Shown piece after piece: positions 1 to 9,589 of a DNA stretch of 22,772 bases (position 1 is the stretch's first letter; each line of letters starts with the position of its first letter). The notes below the pieces were generated by a model. The model made no database searches. It was given only the letters and a program-made list of their open reading frames with translations, and was not told the DNA's origin. The stretch spans positions 1 through 22,772 of the forward strand of contig JASNJN010000466.1 of the NCBI GenBank assembly GCA_030180075.1, written 5' to 3'. This DNA is from Mikrocytos mackini (taxonomy: Eukaryota; Endomyxa; Ascetosporea; Mikrocytida; Mikrocytiidae). The position numbers were made by a program, and so were the translations under genes.

Positions 1-1976
1 CGACTTCCCAACGTCTGCTGAATGCTCTAACCACACTCATGGGATCGTGGCATACATATGTAGTCAACCTAGGGAACACACCAAAGAAGATCAATATCAC
101 AAAAGGGATTTTTCAAGGCGATAAGATGTCGCCGATCCTGTTCTGTCTAGCCCTCTCGCTCTTCAAGCCGAAGATACCCGGCCGACACGAGCCTGAGGAT
201 AGCGTCAACTGGAGCGCTAAGATATGCTACATGGACGATATAAAGATCTTCGGAGGTTCAATTGGCGCTCTCGAAAGAGAGGTAGGGAACATCAAAAGAT
301 TAGGTGAACTGTTAGGTCTAAAAATCAACGAGCAGAAGAGTGCTGTGATTACTGACGAACCGAGAGAACGCTTAGCGTTTACGCGACACCTGAGAAATTT
401 TCCACTTATGTCCAACAAAGGCACGACACAATACAAGTACCTAGGATTCAAACAAGTATGGGTTAACTCTAGGACCACGAAAGAAGATATGAAAAAGGAA
501 GCACTAAGGAGAATAAGGAAGATATGCGGGTCAGGGCTGACCATAACGAATTGCGGGAAACAGCTGCAAGTGAGTGTATCTCCGCTTATAGGCTGGGTAG
601 CGCAAACAATCACATGGACAGCAGCAGAGCTCGACACCCTTAACCGATTTGTGAGGATCTGCCTCAAAAAGAACGGGGTCCTTCCTTGGAGGATCACGAA
701 CGGTAGGCTTTACACCAATCCAAAGCAAGGAGGTTTTGGGATTCCAAACTTCTTAGAGACTTACTACATATCCATCTGTGGCACAATTCGGTACATGGAA
801 TTCCAAAGGGAAAGCATAGGAGGAGAAGGCGTCGAGGTACTGGACGCAGTAAAATCCCCTGTTGTTATGGCCCACAATCAAGAAGACATCAGAAGAATAA
901 TAATAGAATTCGCACCTGGGAATCCGAAACTTATACTTGGAAGACTCAAAGACAGCAGGAGAAGATTCCAATTTGAAGGAAAAGAAGACTGGTCGTCTGA
1001 GACAGAAAGCGAAGAGAAGAAACTCATAAAACAGGCATTCCAGAAATCCTACTTGGACAAATGGAACACTGCGAAGTTTCACTCTGGGTTTAACCGGGCG
1101 AGAAAAGAAGCAGCGCAATGTTGCTCGTACAGCCATATATGGTTGAAAAAACCCGGTCTGTCAAGAGGAGACGTCAAGAACATTCTGCTCCTTCAAGACG
1201 GAATAGGAAAACATAAGAGTTGGCTGAAAACAACCGGAGTACTAGACTCTAACCGTTGCAGACGTTACAATGCTGCCCCAGAGACTGACGGCTACACACT
1301 AGGAGGATGTAATGCAATACCGTTCTCACTCCTTAAAGGAAGGCACGACTCTGTGGTACACATGATTGCCAACGAGGTAATAGGAACACGAAAACTTGGA
1401 CAGAAGCTATCACTAAGCGACGCGGGCAAGCGGAGTTCAAGAAGTAGCGAGAAGTTCGACATTGTCTTGGACCAACGGGTTGCGATCTTTAATGGGAAGG
1501 AGAGAACTATCCAGATGCCAGATATAATGTGCATAGACCACGACAAGCGAAGGATCACTGTCCTGGAAGTCGGGGTCTCTGCCGAAGATCTCATAGAACA
1601 TAAAGAGATCGAGAAAAGTGAAAAATACAAGAGGTTTGGAGCCAGGCTCAAGGAACAGTATAAAGGGTATCAGGTGAAGACACTCGGGTTCGTAATAGGC
1701 CAATTGGGAGTTATCTCACAACAGTCGATGAAATGTTTGAATACATTCAGAAGACTGGCTATACCTAAGAAGGTGATGCATACATCGTATCAAAAAGGAA
1801 TACATATAGCAAAATTAATAAGGGTCAATCTCAAGGGGTCTCTCAACATTTATCGGTGGTTCGTATCAGGTAACCCCACCCGTCATGGGAGAAAAGGGGA
1901 TTACCACCGCTGGAATACGAGAGAAGCCTCAATCAGGGAGGGAAGAAAACGAACTTCTTCAAGAGAATGGGAATAA
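1..1976 (+). CDS. Non-LTR retrotransposon ORF, C-terminal part: reverse transcriptase, zinc knuckle and restriction-like endonuclease (5' end outside window)
   Basis: The frame is open from base 3 to the TAA at 1974-1976, so the N-terminus lies left of the window; the first ATG (39) is internal. Numbering from that Met, RT motif B is GIFQGDKMSP (23-32) and the catalytic box is YMDD (64-67). A zinc-knuckle position follows at 407-424, then a PD...E endonuclease core (P494 D495, E510) with a KEIEKSEKY helix about 20 residues later. The order RT, knuckle, endonuclease is that of restriction-like-endonuclease LINEs (R2/NeSL/Utopia-like), which nick target DNA and prime reverse transcription there. 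The knuckle is degenerate: expected C-x2-C-x8-H-x4-C reads C407, Y410, Y419, C424. The rest has no stop or frameshift. GC content is far above the surroundings. The class is sure; the exact clade is not. Confidence 0.93.
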   Translation, partial: TSQRLLNALTTLMGSWHTYVVNLGNTPKKINITKGIFQGDKMSPILFCLALSLFKPKIPGRHEPEDSVNWSAKICYMDDIKIFGGSIGALEREVGNIKRLGELLGLKINEQKSAVITDEPRERLAFTRHLRNFPLMSNKGTTQYKYLGFKQVWVNSRTTKEDMKKEALRRIRKICGSGLTITNCGKQLQVSVSPLIGWVAQTITWTAAELDTLNRFVRICLKKNGVLPWRITNGRLYTNPKQGGFGIPNFLETYYISICGTIRYMEFQRESIGGEGVEVLDAVKSPVVMAHNQEDIRRIIIEFAPGNPKLILGRLKDSRRRFQFEGKEDWSSETESEEKKLIKQAFQKSYLDKWNTAKFHSGFNRARKEAAQCCSYSHIWLKKPGLSRGDVKNILLLQDGIGKHKSWLKTTGVLDSNRCRRYNAAPETDGYTLGGCNAIPFSLLKGRHDSVVHMIANEVIGTRKLGQKLSLSDAGKRSSRSSEKFDIVLDQRVAIFNGKERTIQMPDIMCIDHDKRRITVLEVGVSAEDLIEHKEIEKSEKYKRFGARLKEQYKGYQVKTLGFVIGQLGVISQQSMKCLNTFRRLAIPKKVMHTSYQKGIHIAKLIRVNLKGSLNIYRWFVSGNPTRHGRKGDYHRWNTREASIREGRKRTSSREWE

Positions 1977-2214
1977 GGAGTAACAGGCATGTCGTCGAAC
2001 GGAAGTGAGGGTGTGAAAAAAGAATGGGTAGTAGGGCAGGGAAGATGTAGCAGGTTGTAGCAAGTTGTAGAGGGAATATGGCTGGTGCGGCCAAAGAGTA
2101 GAGAGTTAGGAGTGTCGTGGTGGCAGCCGGGCGGGAGAGTGGTCTCGGTAAAGGCATGACCGAGTTATAAGTAATTATAACCGATATGTCAATTAAAAAA
2201 AATTAATGACATAT
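1977..2214 (+). other. Presumed 3' tail of the left non-LTR retroelement, with two hairpins
   Basis: GC-rich, purine-rich sequence continues about 180 bases past the ORF stop, then composition drops sharply to AT-rich near 2165. At that boundary lie two inverted repeats. GTTATAA (2164-2170) pairs with TTATAAC (2175-2181) across a 4-base loop. ATATGTCA (2184-2191) pairs with TGACATAT (2207-2214) around an A-rich loop. Restriction-like-endonuclease LINEs use structured 3' RNA for recognition by their RT, so a role as the 3' recognition structure is plausible but inferred. No target duplication was identified at this end, so the true end is uncertain. Confidence 0.4.
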
Positions 2215-2770
2215 TTATAAGAGCAAAATAATAAAAATAATAAATTATCCCATATTATAGGATAAACATAACGGAAAACAATACCATCATACACTTTCCA
2301 TGCGGCAAATGTTTAAACTCAGTATATTACCGAATATGGATTTGGAAAATAAAAAGATTACTTGTATGTTCTTTAATTGCTCTGTTGGTATTCTTAATGG
2401 TGCTGAATTATAATCGAGTTTATTTGATAGATGCTGTAGTTTTTCAAAAGATGCTGCGAAAAGGTCCATATGAAGAATAATGTCAATATTCACTTTATAA
2501 TAAATATAAAATATATTAGTTAACTGAATAGTAAATATGATAAATATTTATTTGAATAGACAAAATTTTAATTAATTGGTTCACCTTGTGTAGAATTTAC
2601 ATGTTGGTGTATTTTGTGAGTTTTTTAAACTATAAAATCCATTTTAGGTCGTTTTAGGTATTTAGGTTTTCTAGGCAAAATAAAACCTCGTTTCTTGACG
2701 TATTTATTAAAATCTAAGCTGTTCTACGTTGTTTTCAGCTCAAAGTATCACATATAGGAAAATAAAAAAA
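2215..2770. other. AT-rich interval without a recognisable gene
   Basis: About 550 bases of AT-rich sequence between the retroelement tail and the helicase remnant. Short open frames exist on both strands (for example 2287-2493 on the minus strand) but resemble no family I recognise and keep no consistent frame. Part may be decayed upstream sequence of the helicase element. Confidence 0.4.
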
Positions 2771-3939
2771 TAGGTATTTTGGTTGCACTAGTAATAACAA
2801 AGCACTCCGATTAACAAACGAAAGTACAGAAAATTCACATACCACACTTACTCTAGAACAAATGCGGGTTATTTCATATTTCAGCAACAAACTCTCAACA
2901 GGAGATATAGAAACACGATCAATAATTCTTGGAGCAGCAGGGACAGGAAAAACATATCTGATAAAAAAATATGATGGAAAAGTTTGGTTCATCAATATAT
3001 GTATGCGCAACTACAGGAAAAGCAGCTTCTAATATAGGTTACAATGTCCTGAAAATCCACACTTCATTTTCTGGCACGAGTGCCCACAGCCACAAAAATG
3101 TTTCACAATCAAAATTTAAAAATTTTTATTTATTTTCGAAAAAAAATAAAAATAACTAGAAAGTTAATTTTAGTATTTAGAATAAATTATTTTTTACCAA
3201 GATATTGTTATTATCGTTCCATCGATCAACATCAACATTATTTTGGAATTTCAATAAATTTGTGTTTTATCATAAACTATCCTGTCTATAATACATTTTT
3301 TCTATATATAATATCTCTCGCGTATTTATTTATAATTTAAAAATAATTTGTGGCGATTAATATGATTTTTGTGATTTTGAAAAAAAATGGTGGCTGTCGT
3401 CATTTTTTGTGGCTGTGAAGAATGGTGCCTCATTTTCTTTGCCAGTTGGAAGAAAATATGAGTTTGCACTAAATGATAATAAACTAAATGAATTAAGAGA
3501 AAAATTATCAATGGTCAAGCTTATTTTGATTGATGAATTTTCGATGCTTAGCCAATATAATTTATAATGGCTAGATGCTCGTCTAAAAGAAATTAAGAAT
3601 GTTCTGATAAACCATTCGGAGGATTTTCTATCATATTGTGCGGGGATATATTTCAACTACTACCAGTTATGGGGACTGCTCTATACTCATTTAATGACAA
3701 TTCAATCGAAAATATGTATGGGTATAACTTATATATGTTGTTCAAACAAGTTTTCATATTAAATAAAATAATAAGACAAGAAGAATCAACTAATAGCCAG
3801 TTTATAAACCTACTTGATAGATTGAGGATGGGGAAGCCTGTAAAGAACAATAGGGAATATTTACATAGCAATTTTATAACTATAGAGAATAGTAACATAA
3901 AAGAAAACATACTACATTTATTTTCTAGGAACGAACAAG
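2771..3939 (+). pseudogene. Broken Pif1-like helicase, probably from a Helitron
   Basis: Helicase motifs appear in order across several frames. Walker A GAAGTGKT is at 2931-2954, an ATTGKAAS segment follows the first frameshift, Walker B LILIDEF is at about 3520-3540, and GDIFQLLPV begins near 3643. A Pif1-type segment with RQEES and a DRLRMGKP stretch follows. Breaks: a frameshift near 2968 in an A run, a 357-bp insertion (3073-3429), an in-frame TAA (3565-3567), a frameshift near 3609, and loss of the C-terminus at the foldback element from 3940. The frame is open back to 2771 and no convincing start codon is visible. Pif1-like helicases unwind DNA 5' to 3'; in Helitrons the domain is fused to a Rep nuclease, not seen here. 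The assignment to Helitron rather than host PIF1 is inferred from the TE-only context. Confidence 0.85.
3073..3429. mobile_element. 357-bp non-autonomous DNA transposon with 9-bp target duplication
   Basis: The 9-mer TCATTTTCT occurs at 3064-3072 and 3430-3438, directly flanking the segment. Its ends are imperfect inverted repeats: left GGCACGAGTGCCCACAGCCA, right read inward GGCACCATTCTTCACAGCCA, both followed by CAAAAA. The interior is AT-rich with no credible gene. Removing the element plus one 9-mer (366 bases, a multiple of three) makes the helicase read IHTSFSLPVG across the join. A 9-bp duplication fits MULE or Merlin elements, and a GG start fits Merlin; the superfamily is not settled. 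Confidence 0.88.
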
Positions 3940-3950
3940 GGCTCCACTTC

Positions 3951-4040
3951 ATTTTCCCCGTTTTTCTTGCATTCTCCCCGAATTTTTTTCATTTTCCCCG
4001 CAGTTTTTCATTTTCCCTTCGGTTATTCATTTTCCCCGTT
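3951..4040. repeat. Subterminal motif cluster of the foldback element (CATTTTCCCCG)
   Basis: About five copies of a motif close to CATTTTCCCCG, with variants CATTCTCCCCG and CATTTTCCCTTCGG, are spaced roughly 18-25 bases apart inside the left terminus. The mirror cluster lies at about 5497-5568. Such arrays at transposon ends commonly serve as transposase-binding sites; that function is inferred. Confidence 0.7.
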
Positions 4041-5084
4041 TTTTTAGAAATGGAAGTCTTAAAAATGATCAAAAAAATGCAGTTCAACAATTTAAAATTT
4101 AATGGGTCGGTTTAAAAATTTCTGTAAATTATTATCAGTAAAAAAATTTGAACTTGAATTTCAAAATTTCCACTGCTTTGTAAATTCGGTAAAAACTTGA
4201 TTTCCTATAAAGGTATAAAATTTTCAAATATAAACTACCTAATAAAAAAATTCTGAAAATCAAATTTTTTTGGTGATGAAAACAGCGTTTTTATGGTCTA
4301 ATTAAAATTTTTGAAAAAAAATATTTTGGATTTTTCCAAGGGGGTACATCAGGTAGTTTTCAAAAAAAGTCGGGCCATAAAAACTCAAAATTNTGCATGA
4401 AATTTTTTTTGAAATTTATTTAGCAAATGTATTTTTGAGAGATCTACAAATAGATACCTATAAAAATTTTCATGGATTTTCCAGTCGAGTTAATATCAAA
4501 AAAGTAAAAATTCGGGTTAAAATTCACCTTTATTGGGTCGTCCATATATCAAGTATTTTTTCGAATTTTTATCTCAAAATTGTTTTATCGTTAAGATTTC
4601 ACCCGTTAAAAGCTGTAAAAAAATTTTGAGAAAAAATTTTGTATAAAAATCATATATTTTTGTGCACGACTTTTGGACCAAAATCAAAATTTTTGGTTCA
4701 AAAAATTCGAAATTTTTTTTGATGGAAATCAATATTTAAACACTATAAATATCAGAATAACATGTTACCTGAACAATAAAATAACTTTTTATGATTTTTT
4801 TTGAAAATTTGATCAAAAAAAATTTCGAATTTTTTGAACCAAAAATTTTGATTTTGGTCCAAAAAGTCGTGCACAAAAATATATGATTTTTATACAAAAT
4901 TTTTTCTCAAATTTTTTTTACAGCTTTTAACGGGTGAAATCTTAACGATAAAACAATTTTGAAATAAAAATTCGAAAAAATACTTGATATATGGACGACC
5001 CAATAAAGGTGAATTTTAACCCGAATTTTTATTTTTTTGATATTAACTCGACTGGAAAATTCATGAAAATTTTTATAGGTATCT

Positions 5085-5215
5085 NTTTGTAGATCTCTCN
5101 AAAATACNTTNGNTANATAAATTTCAAAAAAAATTTCNNNNAAAATTNTGAGTTTTTATGGNCCNACNTTTTTTGAAAACTANCTGATGNACCCCCTTNG
5201 AAAAANNNAAAATTN
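5085..5215. other. Patch of unresolved bases (N) in the right palindrome arm
   Basis: Scattered N calls occur across this stretch, with single Ns at 4393 and 5329. Other Ns occur at 16505-16541 and 22009. The mirror positions in the left arm are nearly all called, so the Ns reflect sequencing or assembly trouble in a hairpin-forming region. A frame on the minus strand across this patch has no coding value. Confidence 0.9.
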
Positions 5216-5578
5216 TTTTTTTTCAAAAATTTTAATTAGACCATAAAAACGCTGTTTTCATCACCAAAAAAATTTGATTTTCAGAATTTTTTTATTAGGT
5301 AGTTTATATTTGAAAATTTTATACCTTTNTAGGAAATCAAGTTTTTACCGAATTTACAAAGCAGTGGAAATTTTGAAATTCAAGTTCAAAATTTTTTACT
5401 GATAATAATTTACAGAAATTTTTAAACTGACCCATTAAATTTTAAATTGTTGAACTGCATTTTTTTGATCATTTTTAAGACTTCCATTTCTAAAAAAACG
5501 GGGAAAATGAATAACCGAAGGGAAAATGAAAAAAATTCGGGGAGAATGCAAGAAAAACGGGGAAAATGAAGTGGAGCC

Positions 5579-6885
5579 GATTAAAGTAGCTTAAAGCCAA
5601 CCCAAATCTAACCAATAAGGACAGAAACAATATGTTAATAATTAACCTGGTTCCAAGCCCAGTGGTAAAGATGCTATTTATTAAGATGAAGTGCGGATTT
5701 GAAATTGAACTTATCAGTAAAATGGTAACAAGTTGAAATGATACTAAAATAGAATTAAAACAAAAAGCATATACTATTTAAAAGTATCAAACCTTCATTC
5801 AAAATGTTGACTTGATATTGGATACATTGCACAAAGAAAATACATATGCAAAAATGGTTCTAAAAAGTAGTAACGAAAATCAATAGAACCATTGAATGTT
5901 AAATCAGCGATTTGAGATAGCAAATACATTACAAATTTTTCAAATACAACTCAAAGCCGTTTGACTGAATGTTGTATTTCGAATCAACTAAATACATGCT
6001 GACTAAAAGACAAATGAAGATAGGAACACTTTTCTAATTCTAAGTTCTAAGTCTACGGTTTAAAATAGGTGTGTATATGATAAAAAGATTGAATTTCTAA
6101 TATTTTGATTGGCATATCAAATTAATAGTGTAATTCTATAATAATAGTATTAAATACAATTTATCAACAATCAGGAGTATGTAGATAAATGGTTATATAC
6201 ACACCATGAAATAATGGACAAATAACCAAGCGAATTCAAGACACGTGATCGAAATCATAAATCGAAAAGAATTTAAACAATGACAGATGGATGTGTTAGA
6301 TAAGATAGGTCGTATCAGCGGAATAGGCAGTAGTAGAATGTATAGAATAGAATAGGAATTAAATGTCTTTCTTAGAGCTTAAAATTTCAAACTTAAAGAA
6401 ACTATAACATGTGAAGATGGATTTGCATTTGGTTTGAGAATTTTAACAAAAGTGTACCAAAAGCATGGAAATTAACCAAATCTATTAGACAAAGATAAAT
6501 AGCAAAATTCAACTTTTCAAAGCATTTTGAACAAATAAATACTTCATATCCGGGAGTATAATCATATATAGAGCGGTTGAATCTGTAATGGATTACATTT
6601 GAGTTTATGGATTATAATTAAACGTTAAATGGACTAACGAACTTTAATTGAATGGGACATTGGTTGTAGCTTCTTTTACAGTTTCTTTGTGCATCTGATG
6701 ATGGCTTTTCTTGATAAAATTGAGAAAAACAATAGGGAAAATATGGGAAATTAAATACGAATTTTATTTATTAAAAAACTCATTTAAATTTAAAAATTAT
6801 GTGTTTATTGGTTCATATAACCTTTTAAACAAAACAAAATAAATGGAACTTTAGCTTATAATGTACTAATGTAATCAATATTTAA
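5579..6885. other. 1.3-kb interval without a recognisable gene
   Basis: AT-rich, with the plus strand rich in purines (many AAAAG, GAATTT and AAATGG-like words). The longest open frame, around 5606-5735, matches no family I know. The left terminus of the hAT element (expected to start CAGAGATGAG after GTTCAGAC) was searched for here by eye and not found, so the hAT element may be truncated on this side. Nothing else can be supported. Confidence 0.4.
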
Positions 6886-8700
6886 CTATTTTGTATTGCT
6901 ATTCAAAAAGGAATAGGCCTTTAACTTTTCGTCCTTCAACTTAGCTTTTCGATTATTAATATAATAACCCAGTTTGCTGAAATGTGATTCTACTAGTGAA
7001 GTTGAACACATTACGTGGTCAATTTGCCGATGGATATCGTAAAGAACGGGTAATCTGTTTTTGTTTTTCTTCCAAAACAAATCCTCGTTTTCAATTATAT
7101 GTTGGCTTTCCTGATAACTATTGTCTCGTAATCGGCCAACTGGTTATTTAGTTCCTTGTTTGACCTTTTAGATGTTTTGAAAGATTTATAAGACTTATAG
7201 AACTTATTACTTTCAGAAATACTATCGTTTGCAGTTTTTTTTCATCTCGCTATCATTTTTGTAATTAGTAATCTCCTCATCAATGCAGTAAGTCCTTGTT
7301 TTGTTTTCAATTTCTTCAGTTAAAAGTTTATGCATATTGTTGTTCACTTCGTTCCCAAAATATTTTTCATGATTGCAGTATAAAGGATTGAGAAAATAAG
7401 CTTTGTAAATCAAGTATTCCTGCTTTTTGTATATTTTTATCTTTTCTTCCAATATATCGATGGCGAGTAATTTAATAGTCTTTATATCTTTGCTATCTCC
7501 GGCCAAAATGGTTAAATGTTTTTCCAGACTTACGACAAATGGAAAGACTTCTGAAAGATTGCTAACTTGCTTTTCCATGCATTTTGTCACAAAATTGAAT
7601 GGTGACAAGAAGTTTACCATTTCTTGTATAAGCTTCTTCGGAATCTTTTCAATACAGTTAAGATACCTTTTTTCTTTCATAAACTCCACAATCTTATCAT
7701 AATGTAACAGTATCTTTTCTAACAAACTAAATGTACTGTTCCATCTCGTAGTTTGAATAGAAGGCAATTTTATGCCCACAAAATTGTAGAAGTCGCTGTA
7801 TTTTGACCAATGGGAGATTTTCGTGCATGTTTTGATCATCTTTGTAATACGCTGATCACATTCAGAGAGTATATTGGACACTACCGTGTTTATACGATGA
7901 CACAAACAGACCAAACTCGAAGTATCCGATAAACAATTCAAGATATTAGTCCCGGCATCGGAAACTAGAGCTGTGCATGATTGCAAATCCAAACCAAATT
8001 CGCAACATGTATCTGTTATGGTTGTTTTCACATTTTCTTTTGTTGCTACTTGTATGTGTTCTGTTGCTAAATTGTGCACGACCATTTTCCCATCATCGCA
8101 TTTAAAAGATATGAAAATAGAGACATACTTGTGGCTTGTTGGTTTATGTGTCCAGATGTCTGTATATAGTGTGTATGAATGTAAATCTTTTATGCTGTTA
8201 ATGAAATCTGTTTTTCTCTCGTTGTAAATGTCTATTATTTTCCTAGAAAAGGTAGTTCGATGTAAAAGTTGTTCTGAAGAAAGCTTAACAACATTTCTAT
8301 GAAACAGAACAGAAAGAACGTTTAGGAATTTAATAAAATCCTGATTCTCAACCAATCTCAATGGAAGCCAACACTTTATAACAAAATCCAAGATAGCCTT
8401 ATTTATCGCATCTTTTAAGTTGGGATTCATTTAAACCGTTTCGAGATAGGGAATAACTGTAGATTCTTGCAAGTTTATGCACGAATGGATGAGTAGAGAT
8501 GATGTACCTGTAGACTTGCTGTTATATTTATAGCTTTTCCCACACGAATCACAGACAGCAACATCGAACTCTTTCACTCTCGAAAACTTCTCCCAGGCCT
8601 TTGAAGTTGAATTGGGCTTATATAGGCTTAGTTTTGACCTGTCACTTTGTTTCACATAGTCGCCTAAAGTAAAATTTTGTATTGGGAAATTTTCCATCAA
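6886..8700 (-). pseudogene. hAT-superfamily transposase, broken by one stop and two frameshifts
   Basis: hAT transposases cut and paste DNA through an RNase-H-like DDE domain split by a helical insertion. Here an 89-codon segment (8700-8434) holds a BED-like finger (C50, C53, H72, C74 after AWEKFSRV). A TAA (8431-8433) follows, and the next codon in the same frame is ATG, opening a 402-codon segment. That segment has D91 in YTDIWT, D158 in SDAGTN, the CLCHRIN box (175-181) and TRWNSTF (228-234). It is lost at a run of eight T near 7235. After a second shift near 7120 the C-terminal dimerisation domain resumes (6886-7080) with the SLVESHFSKLG signature. Total length, about 610 codons, is normal for hAT. 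The single stop is likely a nonsense change, since both sides share a frame and are needed for function. The BED part could instead be translated separately. Confidence 0.92.
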
Positions 8701-8839
8701 TTTAAGTTTTTAAAAAGATAAAATACAATATAAGAGCTAACAATAATATATATACATGTTTGTGCTGTTGTTTTTAATTTTTAATCCCATAAAATAAGAC
8801 ATGGATATCGTGTGCATTTTTTGGAAAAATGGGGCCAAA

Positions 8840-8879
8840 CCCGACCATTTCCGACCCGTTCGGGTCGGAAATGGTCGGG
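8840..8879. repeat. GC-rich perfect hairpin near the hAT terminus
   Basis: CCCGACCATTTCCGACCCG (8840-8858) is followed by TT and then its exact reverse complement (8861-8879). A third partial copy of the motif (GGTCGGGTCGG) leads into the terminus. It lies 23 bases inside the hAT end, where transposase-binding repeats are expected, and stands out as a GC-rich block in AT-rich DNA. Confidence 0.9.
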
Positions 8880-8890
8880 TCGGCCGAAAA

Positions 8891-8902
8891 TGCTCATCTC
8901 TG
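8891..8902. repeat. Outer terminus of the hAT element
   Basis: Read inward from 8902 the sequence is CAGAGATGAGCA, a typical hAT start. It lies about 200 bases upstream of the BED-finger segment of the minus-strand transposase. The adjacent eight bases, GTTCAGAC (8903-8910), would be the target duplication, but no partner copy was found on the far side. The end is therefore supported by its motif and position alone. Confidence 0.65.
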
Positions 8903-8910
8903 GTTCAGAC

Positions 8911-9241
8911 ATATTTAAGACGACTAGTTATGCGATACCATTTGGAATGTTGTTTTGGATTTTAACACTAGGGTCTAACAATGGTTAAAGTAATAGCATT
9001 TGTACTATAAATTTGTTGGATTGGTTAACATATATTAATGGAATATGGATTTATATTAATTTTCCATGTTAAAATCCCATTGGGATGTTAATTGAATTGC
9101 CGAATTTTTTAAAATGGAAACAAATGTCTATTTATTTAAAAATAAACGTAACCTATAATTTATAGTAAATGAATTAGGATATTATATAAAACTATGTGAT
9201 TACTGTTGGGATGAGAATATTCTTCGTATATAATTAATTAA
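8911..9241. other. AT-rich spacer between the hAT terminus and the MULE pseudogene end
   Basis: No gene is seen. GTCTAACAAT at 8972-8981 recurs inverted at about 15796-15805 beyond the other end of the MULE pseudogene. This could be a decayed terminal repeat of the MULE element, but ten matching bases followed by poor agreement is weak. A TTAATTAA-rich stretch lies at 9231-9255. Confidence 0.3.
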
Positions 9242-9589
9242 CTAATTAATTAATTCAGTACCACAACATACCCACGCTTCCATATTAACAATGTTCGAAC
9301 CCAAGTTATTTTCCACGCATTTAACATGGAAAGACTTCCCGCAATATGTGCATTGTTTGTGTGTTATATCTCCTGCCCCAGAATTTACTATCTCTAAAAA
9401 CACTCACTGCAATAAATCCCCAAATAAGTAGTTTTTTACGGCCTCTTTTGGCTGGTATATAGCTACGTAGCTCAGTCCTGGCTATGCTACATCCTGAGAA
9501 ATGTGTTTACTTTTCAAACTCCGTTGAGGAATAGACACTCTTGTTTTATCGGTGACCTTATAAGATTCTATTTTTTCTTCACTTATCAC

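Larger units (their letters stand above)
3940..5578. mobile_element. 1.64-kb near-perfect foldback (palindromic) element
   Basis: The left end begins GGCTCCACTTCATTTTCCCC and the right end is its exact reverse complement. The arms, about 780 bases (3940 to about 4718) and 765 bases (about 4813 to 5578), match nearly throughout around a loop of roughly 95 bases. Both arms carry the same subterminal motif cluster and the same AT-rich interior. The right arm contains a patch of N at 5085-5215, as expected where a palindrome is hard to assemble. The element ends the helicase reading frame at 3939. No target duplication is visible: ACGAACAAG on the left, GATTAAAGT on the right. A foldback transposon is the best reading. 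An assembly-made inverted duplication is possible but would not explain the sharp ends. Confidence 0.85.

Noticed and set aside
227-1703. Several minus-strand frames of 65-156 codons opposite the left retroelement
   Set aside because: They are antisense to a domain-bearing ORF and show no domain of their own, so they are shadows.
2287-2493. A 68-codon minus-strand frame upstream of the helicase
   Set aside because: No family resemblance and no continuation on either side; a plus-strand Cys-containing frame in the same place was also too weak to call Helitron N-terminal sequence.
4435-5226. Short open frames inside the foldback palindrome
   Set aside because: They are low-complexity AT-rich frames mirrored in both arms, one crossing the N patch, with no recognisable protein feature.
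3930-5590. A target duplication for the foldback element
   Set aside because: Flanks ACGAACAAG and GATTAAAGT do not match at any 4-9-base length tested with shifted borders.
9460-9474. AGCTACGTAGCT palindrome
   Set aside because: It falls inside the MULE coding frame and is a single 12-base palindrome without a partner, so it carries little weight.
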